9,638 bases of DNA from Anaerolineae bacterium (GTDB taxonomy: Bacteria > Chloroflexota > Anaerolineae > JAADDB01), in the NCBI GenBank assembly GCA_015489285.1, contig WGAA01000209.1:1-9638 (forward strand). Reading direction: 5' to 3'. Shown piece by piece: positions 1 to 6,690 of this stretch; positions within the stretch are counted from its first letter, which is position 1, and each line of letters begins with the position of its first letter. The notes beneath the pieces are model-generated. The model had not been told where the DNA came from and made no database searches. It saw only the letters and a list, made by a program, of their open reading frames with translations. Position numbers and translations under genes: made by a program.

Positions 1-275
1 AGGAGGTACTTGCGCTCATAAATGGCTCCTGCTTGCATCGTGGGGATGACGTAGTCCCGCAGGAATTCCAGGCGCAGGTCCTCGATGTAGATTTTGCTCG
101 CTCCCGAGGCCAGGGCCTTCTCCTCGAGCCCCTCCAGCTCCTCATCCTGGCCCAGGTTAGCCGTGAAACAAATGACCTCGCACCCGTACGTCTCCTTCAG
201 CCAGGGGACGATGACCGACGTGTCCAATCCCCCCGAGTAGGCTAAGACGACCTTCTTCACCTGTTGTTCTGCCAT
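1..275 (-). CDS. argG: Argininosuccinate synthase, N-terminal part (runs off left edge)
   Basis: Catalyses ATP-dependent joining of citrulline and aspartate to argininosuccinate, the penultimate step of arginine synthesis, in the cytoplasm. About 91 of roughly 400 residues are visible. The N terminus has the ATP-pyrophosphatase (PP-loop) signature AYSGGLDTS at residues 12-20, followed by the family-typical FTANLGQDEELEGLEEKA and, near the edge, AGAIYERKYLL. The start at 275 is supported by an AAGGAG Shine-Dalgarno about 6-8 nt upstream on the minus strand. No frameshift is seen in the visible part. The gene is preceded by an intrinsic terminator and an Arg-rich leader ORF, which points to control by attenuation. 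Identification is secure; the C-terminal two thirds lie outside the window. Confidence 0.97.
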   Translation of the reverse strand, partial: MAEQQVKKVVLAYSGGLDTSVIVPWLKETYGCEVICFTANLGQDEELEGLEEKALASGASKIYIEDLRLEFLRDYVIPTMQAGAIYERKYL

Positions 276-322
276 GATGCACTCCTTTTTCCTGGAATGT
301 TTTGAGTGATTTTGGGGCCAAC

Positions 323-356
323 AAAAAAGCCACGTGGCCGGTGCTCACGTGGCTTT
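323..356 (-). terminator. Intrinsic terminator (attenuator) in the argG leader
   Basis: On the minus strand the arms AAAGCCACGTG and CACGTGGCTTT (356-346 and 336-326) form a perfect 11-bp stem with a 9-nt loop, ending in six consecutive U (328-323). This is a textbook rho-independent terminator, placed about 48 nt before the argG start. It is too close and wrongly placed to end an upstream gene, since the only ORF before it is the 27-codon leader, so it is read as an attenuator. Its 5' arm can also pair with an early leader segment (see the antiterminator entry). Confidence 0.88.
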
Positions 357-466
357 GAGGACGAGAGATAGACCGCGCGTTGACGACAGGGCTACCCCTC
401 GCCCTGCCTGAACCTCACGCGTTCGCAATTCAAGGCGACAACCTGCCGCTCAAACCCCACCCGTGG
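346..466 (-). promoter_or_regulatory. argG: Predicted antiterminator pairing in the argG leader
   Basis: On the minus-strand transcript, leader nucleotides 465-449 (within codons 4-9 of the leader ORF) are complementary to 346-359, which includes the entire 5' arm of the terminator. By hand: 449-454 pair with 359-354 (6 bp), 457-460 with 352-349 (4 bp), 463-465 with 348-346 (3 bp), with a 2x1 internal loop and a 2-nt bulge. A second hairpin, 395-405 with 358-368 (11 bp including three G-U pairs), joins the end of the leader ORF to the segment just before the terminator and overlaps the first helix at 358-359. This gives mutually exclusive folds of the kind expected of an attenuator. A ribosome stalled at the Arg cluster (421-407) would mask the 395-405 arm and leave 449-465 free. 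The pairings are visible in the sequence; the switching model is inference. Confidence 0.55.
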
Positions 467-475
467 AACAACCAT
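392..475 (-). CDS. Arg-rich leader peptide of argG (27 aa)
   Basis: A short ORF upstream of argG that encodes a 27-residue peptide with Arg at positions 5, 10, 19, 21 and 23. The last three form the cluster ERVRFRQGEG just before a TAG stop. The codons are CGG, CGG, CGC, AGG and AGG. Start ATG at 475 has an AGGAG Shine-Dalgarno at 486-482 with a 6-nt spacer, as good as those of the full-length genes here. An in-frame ATG at 508 would give 38 residues, but the Shine-Dalgarno sits inside that extension and favours 475. By analogy with trp, his and leu leader peptides, its translation probably senses charged tRNA-Arg: stalling at the Arg cluster would change folding of the downstream RNA and control termination before argG. 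The role is inferred from composition, position and the terminator; the peptide itself probably has no function. Confidence 0.72.
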   Translation of the reverse strand: MVVPRVGFERQVVALNCERVRFRQGEG

Positions 476-515
476 TCCCTTCTCCTGTAACGAGTAACTG
501 CCTGGCATAGAAAAA

Positions 516-586
516 CAACGATTAACGATTGACGATTAACGATTAAAGGGCTGGCACGAGGACAAAGTTGTCCCTACCGCGCCAAC
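516..586 (-). repeat. 71-bp inverted repeat, left copy
   Basis: The reverse complement of 516-586 aligns without gaps to 8976-9046, with 66 of 71 positions identical by hand count. It comprises a spacer beginning GTTGGCGCG, a central near-palindrome GGACAACTTTGTCC (574-561), and a heptad array of TCGTTAA words. The two copies lie in opposite orientation, about 8.4 kb apart, in the two divergent intergenic regions that bound the repair and tsaB-rimI gene block. Confidence 0.85.
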
Positions 587-674
587 GTTCATAACGAGTA
601 ACAGAGTAACGAGTAATTGGATGGCGTGACGACGAGGTTGTCCCTACAAAGCCAACTTCTCTTTGAGTTGCGTA

Positions 675-872
675 TTACGCATCACGTATCACGCATCACG
701 TCATCACGCCAAGCTGCGCCTCCAGTGCCGACGTTCTCATCGGCGCCTGACGAATGACGAATGACGAATGACGTTACGCATCACGTATCACGCATCACGT
801 CGCCGGAGCCAAGATGCGCTAACAGCGCCGACTTCCCCCCGGCGCCTGACGCATGACGGGTGACGCATGACG
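675..872. repeat. Tandem duplication of a 99-bp unit
   Basis: Positions 675-773 and 774-872 are two units of exactly 99 bp. The first 28 nt of each are identical (heptads of the type ACGCATC/ACGTATC). The middle is diverged but keeps GCCAAG.TGCGC, a small hairpin (GCCGA...TCGGC in unit 1, GCGCCG...CGGCGC in unit 2) and GGCGCCTGACG. The last three heptads differ in a coordinated way: GAATGAC three times in unit 1, against GCATGAC, GGGTGAC, GCATGAC in unit 2. Unit length is preserved despite the divergence. Confidence 0.75.
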
Positions 873-896
873 CCTGACGCATCCCGCCAAGCGGCC

Positions 897-925
897 TTGA
901 CAACCTACCCATCCACGGCAATAAT
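897..925 (+). promoter_or_regulatory. Sigma70-type promoter for the helicase-metallopeptidase-uvdE operon
   Basis: A perfect -35 hexamer TTGACA (897-902), a 17-nt spacer and a -10 hexamer AATAAT (920-925, five of six consensus bases). This predicts a start near 932 and a 5' leader of about 45 nt before the ATG at 977. It sits immediately beyond the end of the left heptad region and is the only good promoter match upstream of the operon. Confidence 0.7.
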
Positions 926-976
926 TCCTCCGTACCCCATAGTAGCACGCGTACAGGGAACGAGCAAATTCCTTTC

Positions 977-3900
977 ATGGACATCTTGGCCGATCTGAAC
1001 CCCCAACAACGGGAAGCGGTGACCTATACCGGCGGCCCCCTCCTGGTCATTGCCGGACCGGGCAGCGGGAAGACCCGCATCATTGTGCGGCGGGCCGCGT
1101 ACTTCGTCCTGCACCGGGACGTTCCCCCCGAACACATCTTGGCCATCACCTTTACCAACCGGGCCGCGGAGGAGATGCGCGGTCGGCTTCACGCCCTCCT
1201 GCAAGATCGGGCCGACGCCATGTGGGTCTACACTTTCCACGCCGCGGCCTTACGCCTCCTGCGCCGCTTCGGCCATCACATCGGGCTCCCCGAGGACTTC
1301 ACCGTGGCCGACGAGGAAACCCAACGCTACATCCTCCTGGACGTCCTGCGACGCCTGGAGCTCAGCCTGGAACACCACCCCCTGCACATCATCGCCGACT
1401 ACATCAGCCGCCGGAAAGCCCGCCTCCTGGACCCCACCCAACCCCTGGAAGGGGACCCGATCCCCCCGGTGTGGCTCGAGGTGGCGCGTCGCTACCAGGA
1501 CATCCTGGAACGGGAACACCTCCTCGACTTCGACGACATCATCGAACGGGCCGTCCACCTCCTGCGGGCCCGTGACGACATCCGGGAACACATCCAGCAC
1601 ACCCTCACCCACACCCTGGTGGACGAGTACCAGGACATCAACGTGGCCCAGTACACCTTCCTCACCCTGCTGGCCCCTCCCTCCGCGGAAGTCACGGCCG
1701 TGGCCGACGAGGACCAGTCCATTTACGGCTGGCGTGGCGCCGCCCCCCACCTGGTCGACCGCTTCAAGCGCCACTATCGCCCCCACATCGTCCAGCTGGC
1801 CCTCTCCTACCGCAGCACGGAACACATCCTCTACGCAGCCCAGAAGTTCGTGGCCAAGCGACGCCTGCGCGAGGAACAAACCTTCCTCCGCACCCGCAGA
1901 GGCCCCGGCCTTCCCATCCGCCACCTCATCTTCCACACCCTGGAACAGGAACAACAGTGGATCGCCAAGCTGGTGGAAAAAGCCGTGGGGGAATGGGGAT
2001 ACTCGTACAAGGATATCGCCGTCCTCTACCGCGTCCACACCCTGGCCGACGGGGTGGAACAGGCCCTCCTCCGCCGGGGCATCCCCGTCCAACGGGTCTA
2101 CCCCCGGGATCCCCTGCGGCACGACGTGGTGACGGATATCGTCCGGTACCTGGCCCTGCTCCACACCCCGACGGAGTACGACTACGTCCACGTGCTCCAG
2201 TTCCCCACCGCGCTGGTGGATGAACCCACCCAGGCCCTGGCCGAGGACCTGGCCCGGCGTCGCGAGGTCACCCTGGGATACATCTTCCAGCACCCCGAAG
2301 CGTTCCCCGAGCTCGGTCCCCTCACCCGCTGGCAACTGGCCCGTTTCCGTGACGACGTGCAGGAGGTGCGAGAGCGCACGACCACCGCGCCCCTGGCCGA
2401 TATCGTGGACCGGGTGTTCGACCTGCTGGCCCGGCGGCGCTCCCCCTTTACCCCCGAGGAGGGCCGTCAGGTGCGGGAATTGCAGGCCGCGTTCGGGGCC
2501 CATCCCCTCCTCCCCCGCCTGCTGGCACACCTGCACGCGTCGGGACGCGTGGGCCTGGAAGTGGAGCCCGGCCTGGAGGAGGATGTGGACGCGCAGGCCG
2601 CCCACCTGATCCTGGAGGAGGTCCTCGGCCGGGTGGCCGGGATCATCGGGGATTCGGAGGCGCACGTCCGCATCCGAATTCGCCCCCGGGCCCTGGAAAT
2701 CGTCTGGGAGGACGGGGGGACGACGACCCTCAAGGGGACGCCGTCGCTGGCATTACAGGCATGGCTCCTGGCCGGTGCCGTGATCACGGGGCTGGAACCG
2801 GCCGGCCGGGGGGATTACGTGGTCTACGATGTGGAGACCACGGGCACCCATCCCCGGCGGGATGAGATCGTGGAGATCGCGGCCCAACACTATCGGGGGG
2901 AGACCCCTATCCCACCCCCCTTCTACGCGCTCGTCCGCCCCACCCGACACCGGTTCATCCCCCAGGCGGCGACCCGGGTCCACGGCATCACGTGGCAACA
3001 CGTCCGGGATGCCCCCACCATCGACGCGGTACTCCCCGAATTCCTCGACTACATCGGGGAGTGGACTCTGGTGGGGCACAACATCCGGGAGTTCGACAAC
3101 CACTTCCTGGACCGGGCCCTGGGGGAGCACCTGCAACGGGGGCTCACCAATCCCACGGTGGACACGCTGGAGATGGCCCGGCGTCTGCTCCCTCACCTGC
3201 GGCGTCACACCCTGGAGCACCTCTCGCGCGTTCTGGGCGTGGCCGAGGGCCAGCTGCATCGGGCAGGGGAGGATGTGGTCCAGACCGCGGCCGTGTACCA
3301 CGCGCTCCTACGGGAAAACCGCTACCTCCGGGCCCGAGAGGGACTTCCCCACCTCCTCCCCCTCGTCGCGGTTGCCCTGGTGAGCCGGGGCGCGCCGCTG
3401 AAGCCGCCGTACAGGGCCCTCCTCCACGGAGCCCGACGCGTCCTGGAGCGGTTTCCCCGCCAGCCCCTGCTGGACGCGCTCGTCGCTTCCCTGGGAGAGG
3501 AGGGACAGTGGCTGGCCCTGGAGGCCATGCGCTACCTGCGCGATGTGGATGTGCCCCCGGATCCGGAGGAGGAACGGTGGCAACGGTGGCGGGACCTCTT
3601 TCTGGAGTGGGTCCAACGATACCTCCAGGCAGGGGGTGAACCGACCCTGGCCGGATTTCTCGATTACCAGGCCCTGAGAACCGCGATGGACCAATACGAT
3701 CCGGAGGCCAACGCGGTGACGCTGATGACGTTGCACAACGCGAAGGGGACGGAATTCGCCATCGTGGTCATCGTCGGGTTGGAGGAGGGACATCTCCCCC
3801 TCTGGACGACCCGGGAGGACGAGGCGGCCCGCAACGAGGAACGACGGGTGTTCTACGTGGGCATGACCCGGGCACGGGACCGCCTTTACCTGACGACGGT

Positions 3901-4015
3901 GTTGGACCGACACGATGGGGTGCAACGCTCCCCCAGCCCGTATGTGTTCGAGCTGGACCCGGAGCGGGTCCAACGGTATCAGTTCGACCGGCGAGGTCGC
4001 CGGGTGAAAGGATGA
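977..4015 (+). CDS. UvrD/Rep-family SF1 helicase with nested DEDDh 3'-5' exonuclease domain
   Basis: Predicted ATP-driven DNA helicase carrying its own 3'-5' nuclease; 1012 aa against about 650-750 for UvrD/PcrA. Helicase motifs in order: Q motif LNPQQREAV (7-15), Walker A GPGSGKT (27-33, K32), Ia TFTNRAAEEM (58-67), Walker B VDEYQD (215-220), III ADEDQSIYGWRGA (243-255), IV YRS (278-280), V TLMTLHNAKGTEF (915-927), VI YVGMTRARDRLYL (960-972). Between IV and V, about residues 613-780 form a DnaQ-like domain with all DEDDh residues in place: D618 and E620 in YDVETTG, D707 in GHNIREFD, H761 and D766 in HRAGED. Both activities should therefore be intact. Start 977 agrees with the Q motif being close to the N terminus; its Shine-Dalgarno is weak (GGGAAC about 15 nt upstream). 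First gene of the operon, stopping 4 nt before the next start. Likely repair or recombination; the exact pathway is unknown. Confidence 0.93.
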   Translation: MDILADLNPQQREAVTYTGGPLLVIAGPGSGKTRIIVRRAAYFVLHRDVPPEHILAITFTNRAAEEMRGRLHALLQDRADAMWVYTFHAAALRLLRRFGHHIGLPEDFTVADEETQRYILLDVLRRLELSLEHHPLHIIADYISRRKARLLDPTQPLEGDPIPPVWLEVARRYQDILEREHLLDFDDIIERAVHLLRARDDIREHIQHTLTHTLVDEYQDINVAQYTFLTLLAPPSAEVTAVADEDQSIYGWRGAAPHLVDRFKRHYRPHIVQLALSYRSTEHILYAAQKFVAKRRLREEQTFLRTRRGPGLPIRHLIFHTLEQEQQWIAKLVEKAVGEWGYSYKDIAVLYRVHTLADGVEQALLRRGIPVQRVYPRDPLRHDVVTDIVRYLALLHTPTEYDYVHVLQFPTALVDEPTQALAEDLARRREVTLGYIFQHPEAFPELGPLTRWQLARFRDDVQEVRERTTTAPLADIVDRVFDLLARRRSPFTPEEGRQVRELQAAFGAHPLLPRLLAHLHASGRVGLEVEPGLEEDVDAQAAHLILEEVLGRVAGIIGDSEAHVRIRIRPRALEIVWEDGGTTTLKGTPSLALQAWLLAGAVITGLEPAGRGDYVVYDVETTGTHPRRDEIVEIAAQHYRGETPIPPPFYALVRPTRHRFIPQAATRVHGITWQHVRDAPTIDAVLPEFLDYIGEWTLVGHNIREFDNHFLDRALGEHLQRGLTNPTVDTLEMARRLLPHLRRHTLEHLSRVLGVAEGQLHRAGEDVVQTAAVYHALLRENRYLRAREGLPHLLPLVAVALVSRGAPLKPPYRALLHGARRVLERFPRQPLLDALVASLGEEGQWLALEAMRYLRDVDVPPDPEEERWQRWRDLFLEWVQRYLQAGGEPTLAGFLDYQALRTAMDQYDPEANAVTLMTLHNAKGTEFAIVVIVGLEEGHLPLWTTREDEAARNEERRVFYVGMTRARDRLYLTTVLDRHDGVQRSPSPYVFELDPERVQRYQFDRRGRRVKG

Positions 4016-4019
4016 GAGC

Positions 4020-4397
4020 ATGGTTCACGTTTCCCGCGATCTTTTCGAGCAGTGGGTCGCAGAAGCGCTCGACGCCCTGCCCGAGGATATTGCCCGCTAT
4101 GTGGACAACGTGGAGGTCGTGGTCCAATGGTGGCCCACCCGGGAGCAGTTGCGCAGGGCGGGCCTTCCCCCCAACGGTCTTCTCCTCGGCCTCTACGAAG
4201 GTGTGCCCCTGACCCGGCGGGGGATCGCCTACGGGCTCGTCCCCCCCGATAAGATCACCCTGTTCCAGGGCCCCCTGGAACAGGTCTCCTGGGATGTGGA
4301 CGATTTGCGACGGCGGGTGCGCCACACCCTCATCCACGAGTTGGCCCATCACTTCGGCATCAGCGACGAACGCTTGCGGGAGCTGGGCGCTTACTAG
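4020..4397 (+). CDS. Small zincin-like metallopeptidase family protein (HExxH)
   Basis: 125-aa protein with a C-terminal zinc motif HELAHHFGISDERL (106-119) and a mid-protein segment with GLYEGVPL (57-64). This matches the small putative metallopeptidase family known as Zincin_1 (PF06262), typically 110-130 aa and of unknown substrate. H106, E107 and H110 are intact, so zinc binding is expected. No signal peptide or membrane segment, so it is cytoplasmic. The start at ATG 4020 lies 4 nt after the helicase stop, with AAAGGATGAG as ribosome binding site inside the helicase 3' end, which suggests translational coupling. It lies between two DNA-repair genes; whether it processes repair proteins is speculation. 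Family assignment is fairly sure, function is not. Confidence 0.85.
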   Translation: MVHVSRDLFEQWVAEALDALPEDIARYVDNVEVVVQWWPTREQLRRAGLPPNGLLLGLYEGVPLTRRGIAYGLVPPDKITLFQGPLEQVSWDVDDLRRRVRHTLIHELAHHFGISDERLRELGAY

Positions 4398-4411
4398 GAA
4401 CGAGGTGCCTT

Positions 4412-6124
4412 ATGATCCGGTTGGGCTGTGCCGTCCGTGTGTTGGGGAAACCGGGACTCAAGCCGTACGATACCCGACGATGGCAATCGGGGCCGCACTT
4501 GAGCGTGAGCCTGGCCTACGTGCGCGATATCCTCCTCTACCTGGATCGGATACACATCCACGTCTACCGCATGGCCTCGGACCTGGCCCCCTACATCACC
4601 CACCCCGATTTCCCCGAATTCCACAACCAGATCGAGGAGTCCCTGACGGAGCTGGAGCATGTGGGCTCGCTGGCCCGGGAGCTGGGTATCCGGTTGACGT
4701 TCCACGCGCCCGGTCACGTGGTTCTGAGCAGCGAGAACGAGGCCCTGGTCGCCCAGAGTGTGCGCAAGCTCGAGGCTCTGGCCCGCATCCTGGAGGCGAT
4801 GCACATGGGCCCGGAGAGCGTCATCGTCCTCCACGTGGGGGGTGGGTACGACGCGCCCGCCGCGGCCCTGGACCGATTTTGCCGCCGGGTGGACGCGCTC
4901 CCCGAGGCCGTCCGCAAACGCCTCGCCCTGGAACACGATGACACGACCTTCGACGTGACGGACGCGCTCACGGTCCACGAACGCACCGGCCTCCCCGTAG
5001 TGTTCGACATGTTGCACCACCGCCTGCTGAACCGCCGGGGGATAGAGATGGAGGAGGCCCTCGCGCTGGCCCTGGCCACCTGGCCCCCGGGAGTGCGTCC
5101 CAAAGTGCACCTGGCTTCTCCCAGCACTGCGGCCCGCCACATCGAACACAAGAACCCCATCACCGGACGCCGCTTTACCACGGTCCACCCGCCGCGGCTC
5201 AACCAGCACAGCGACTTCATCCACCCCTTCGATGCCATCCTCCTCCTGCGCGCGCTCCAGGGGCGGGATGTGGATGTGATGGTGGAGGCGGGAGGACATG
5301 ACATTGCCGTGCAGAAGGTGTACCAGGATGTGGCCCGTCTGGCCCCCGATGTGGCCCTGGAGCTGGAGGGGCGGGCGGATCGGGATGTGGAGGAGCTGGT
5401 CCTCAGCGAGGCCACCTGGTCCGGCGTCCCCGAAGAGGAGGAGGGGGACCGGGTGCTGGTGGTGGTCCTGAACAACGAGCGGGATTTCCTGCGGGTGCGC
5501 GATGAGGGCTGGTATCGCATTCCGGTAAAACGGGCCCCCGACCGGGTGGCCGCGGATTATCTCGCCTTTTACCTGACGAAGGTCTTCGGCCCGGACCGGT
5601 GGTCCATCCCCTATATGGCAAAGGTGAAGCGCTACCGTCTGGTACGACGCCGGGATCTGTTGCCCGAGGAGGCGGATCATCCCCGGGCGGACGAGTGGTA
5701 TTACAAGGTGGAGCTCGGGCCCCTGGAACGTCTCCCCCATCCGGTCCCCAGCCGTCGCCTGCGCCGGGTGACGTTCATCCCCACGACGTTGCACCGCCTT
5801 CTCACGGCCCAGGAGATCAACGACCTCTGGCTGGGAAACGCGCTGCAAGAACAGTTGTACCGGGCTCTGGTGGCCTATCGGCTGCCCACCGCAAAGGCGT
5901 CGGGTGTGGCCGAATCCCGGACGACGTACGGCGCGGGGCTGACCATCCCCTGCGTCGAGGGGGATTTGCGGGTCCTCATCGCGGAGGAGGGGCCGGACGG
6001 CGAGGATACCCTGGTGGTCCACCCCCAGGACGTGATCTATCACCTGGAGTCGGTGGTGGAGCGGATTCAGGAGGCGGTGACCGCGCGCGGGGGGCCCGAG
6101 GCGCGCCCTCCTCAGGAGGGGTAA
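4412..6124 (+). CDS. uvsE: UvdE/UvsE-type UV-damage endonuclease with C-terminal fusion domain
   Basis: 570 aa; the UvdE family is normally about 300. Residues 1-310 are a UvdE TIM barrel, which nicks DNA immediately 5' of UV photoproducts. Family motifs include YRMASDLAP (52-60), TFHAPGHVVLSS (96-107), LHVGGGYD (140-147), LALEHDDT (171-178), VVFDMLHH (196-203), KVHLAS (231-236), QHSDFI (265-270) and DVMVEAGGHD (288-297). Likely metal ligands H98, H141, E174, D199, H202, H233, H266 and E292 are present, with K231 where the Thermus enzyme has a carboxylated lysine. Residues 348-570 are extra: LNNERDFLRVRDEGWYRIPV (353-372), WYYKVELGPLERLP (429-442), then FIPTT and an AQEINDLW segment (455-473). 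The last 95 residues recall tails that I remember as Vsr/DUF559-like nucleases in related proteins, but without a clear catalytic set. Shine-Dalgarno GAGGTG lies 4 nt before the ATG, 14 nt after the previous gene. Confidence 0.88.
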   Translation: MIRLGCAVRVLGKPGLKPYDTRRWQSGPHLSVSLAYVRDILLYLDRIHIHVYRMASDLAPYITHPDFPEFHNQIEESLTELEHVGSLARELGIRLTFHAPGHVVLSSENEALVAQSVRKLEALARILEAMHMGPESVIVLHVGGGYDAPAAALDRFCRRVDALPEAVRKRLALEHDDTTFDVTDALTVHERTGLPVVFDMLHHRLLNRRGIEMEEALALALATWPPGVRPKVHLASPSTAARHIEHKNPITGRRFTTVHPPRLNQHSDFIHPFDAILLLRALQGRDVDVMVEAGGHDIAVQKVYQDVARLAPDVALELEGRADRDVEELVLSEATWSGVPEEEEGDRVLVVVLNNERDFLRVRDEGWYRIPVKRAPDRVAADYLAFYLTKVFGPDRWSIPYMAKVKRYRLVRRRDLLPEEADHPRADEWYYKVELGPLERLPHPVPSRRLRRVTFIPTTLHRLLTAQEINDLWLGNALQEQLYRALVAYRLPTAKASGVAESRTTYGAGLTIPCVEGDLRVLIAEEGPDGEDTLVVHPQDVIYHLESVVERIQEAVTARGGPEARPPQEG

Positions 6125-6690
6125 GAGGCCAGGATGTCGGGGGCCCGCGCGCGCCAGCGTTCCTTGACGATGCGCTCCTCCCGGAAGAGACGCTGTTCCA
6201 GCACGGTGATGTCCAGGGGGCGCAGGGTCATGATGAACGCGTCCTCCCGGTTGTCGCTGTAGTACCGGTGACGCTTGCCCACGACGCGAAAGCCAAAGGA
6301 AAGGTACAGACGCTGGGCGGTCACGTTGCTCACCCGCACTTCCAGGGAGGCTTCCTGCGCGCCCCGCCGAGCCGCCTCCACCAGCAGATCCGCGAGGAGC
6401 CACGCGCCCAGGTGCAATCCCCTGAATTCGGGGTGGACCGCGATGGTGCTCACGTGGGCTTCCGGCGCGTAGAGCCATATGCCCCCGTAGGCAACGATGG
6501 GCGGCAGGGGAGGTCCTGAGGTGCGGATGGCGCGGTAGAAGCTCAGCGCGTTGTACCGGAGTTCGTAGCGGTAAATGCCCGCGTTCCAGGGGAGGGAAAA
6601 GGCCCGCCGCTCGATGTCCATGACCGCGGGGATGTCCTCTTCCCGCAAGGTGTCCAGGCGGAAGGGGAAGGAAGGCTCCGCCGTCTTCAT
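6112..6690 (-). CDS. rimI: GNAT N-acetyltransferase, RimI-like
   Basis: 192-aa GNAT-fold enzyme expected to transfer acetyl from acetyl-CoA to protein N termini; in E. coli RimI acts on ribosomal protein S18. Visible features: acetyl-CoA loop in STIAVHPEFRGLHLGA (81-96), likely general-base E117 in LEVRVSN, and the RimI-type end AQRLYLSFGF (125-134) with Y129, then KRHRYYSDNREDAFIM (139-154). About 35 residues after the fold form a charged helical tail longer than in E. coli RimI (148 aa). The start at 6690 overlaps the tsaB stop as ATGA, so it is translationally coupled, with GGAG 9 nt upstream. A longer reading of the same frame extends through tsaB out of phase and is not real. The stop codon overlaps the convergent uvsE end by 13 bp. 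GNAT is certain, the RimI subtype likely. Confidence 0.88.
   Translation of the reverse strand: MKTAEPSFPFRLDTLREEDIPAVMDIERRAFSLPWNAGIYRYELRYNALSFYRAIRTSGPPLPPIVAYGGIWLYAPEAHVSTIAVHPEFRGLHLGAWLLADLLVEAARRGAQEASLEVRVSNVTAQRLYLSFGFRVVGKRHRYYSDNREDAFIMTLRPLDITVLEQRLFREERIVKERWRARAPDILASYPS

Larger units (their letters stand above)
487..885. repeat. Degenerate heptad arrays, left region (gene-free)
   Basis: This stretch holds no gene beyond a few codons of the possible 5' extension of the argG leader. Read on the minus strand it is a series of short tandem arrays of 7-bp words that all fit NCGTNAN: TCGTTAA/TCGTCAA (541-516), TCGTTAC (about 617-591 and 502-488), GCGTGAT/ACGTGAT/GCGTAAT (801-774 and 702-675), TCGTCAT (773-750) and GCGTCAT/GCGTCAC/GCGTCAG (about 880-845). 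An occasional 8-nt word interrupts the period. The arrays are separated by about 40-bp spacers of two recurrent types. One contains GTTGGC followed by TAGGGACAAC; the other contains GTCGGC followed by GCGCA and CTTGGC. No ORF, tRNA or insertion-sequence terminal structure was recognised. Function unknown. Confidence 0.85.

Noticed and set aside
323..480. T-box riboswitch upstream of argG
   Set aside because: The leader has a terminator and a CTCGTCC-like segment reminiscent of T-boxes, but no GGTGG-N-ACCGCG core and no recognisable specifier stem. The Arg-rich leader ORF explains the region better.
392..508. Longer leader peptide starting at 508
   Set aside because: The frame is open to an ATG at 508, but the only good Shine-Dalgarno (486-482) precedes the ATG at 475.
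516..600. Promoter for argG inside the heptad arrays
   Set aside because: TTTAAT-like -10 candidates occur because of the AT-rich heptads, but none has a convincing -35 at 16-18 nt, so no promoter was called.
487..885. CRISPR array
   Set aside because: The repeats are 7 bp and degenerate with no unique spacers of constant length, and there are no cas genes.
1250..2665. Long antisense frame within the helicase gene
   Set aside because: No recognisable domain; it mirrors the codon bias of the helicase gene on the other strand.
4394..6478. Long open frame antisense to uvsE and rimI (about 690 codons)
   Set aside because: It reads as low-complexity Gly/Arg/His-rich protein opposite a clear UvdE gene; long antisense frames are expected in high-GC DNA.
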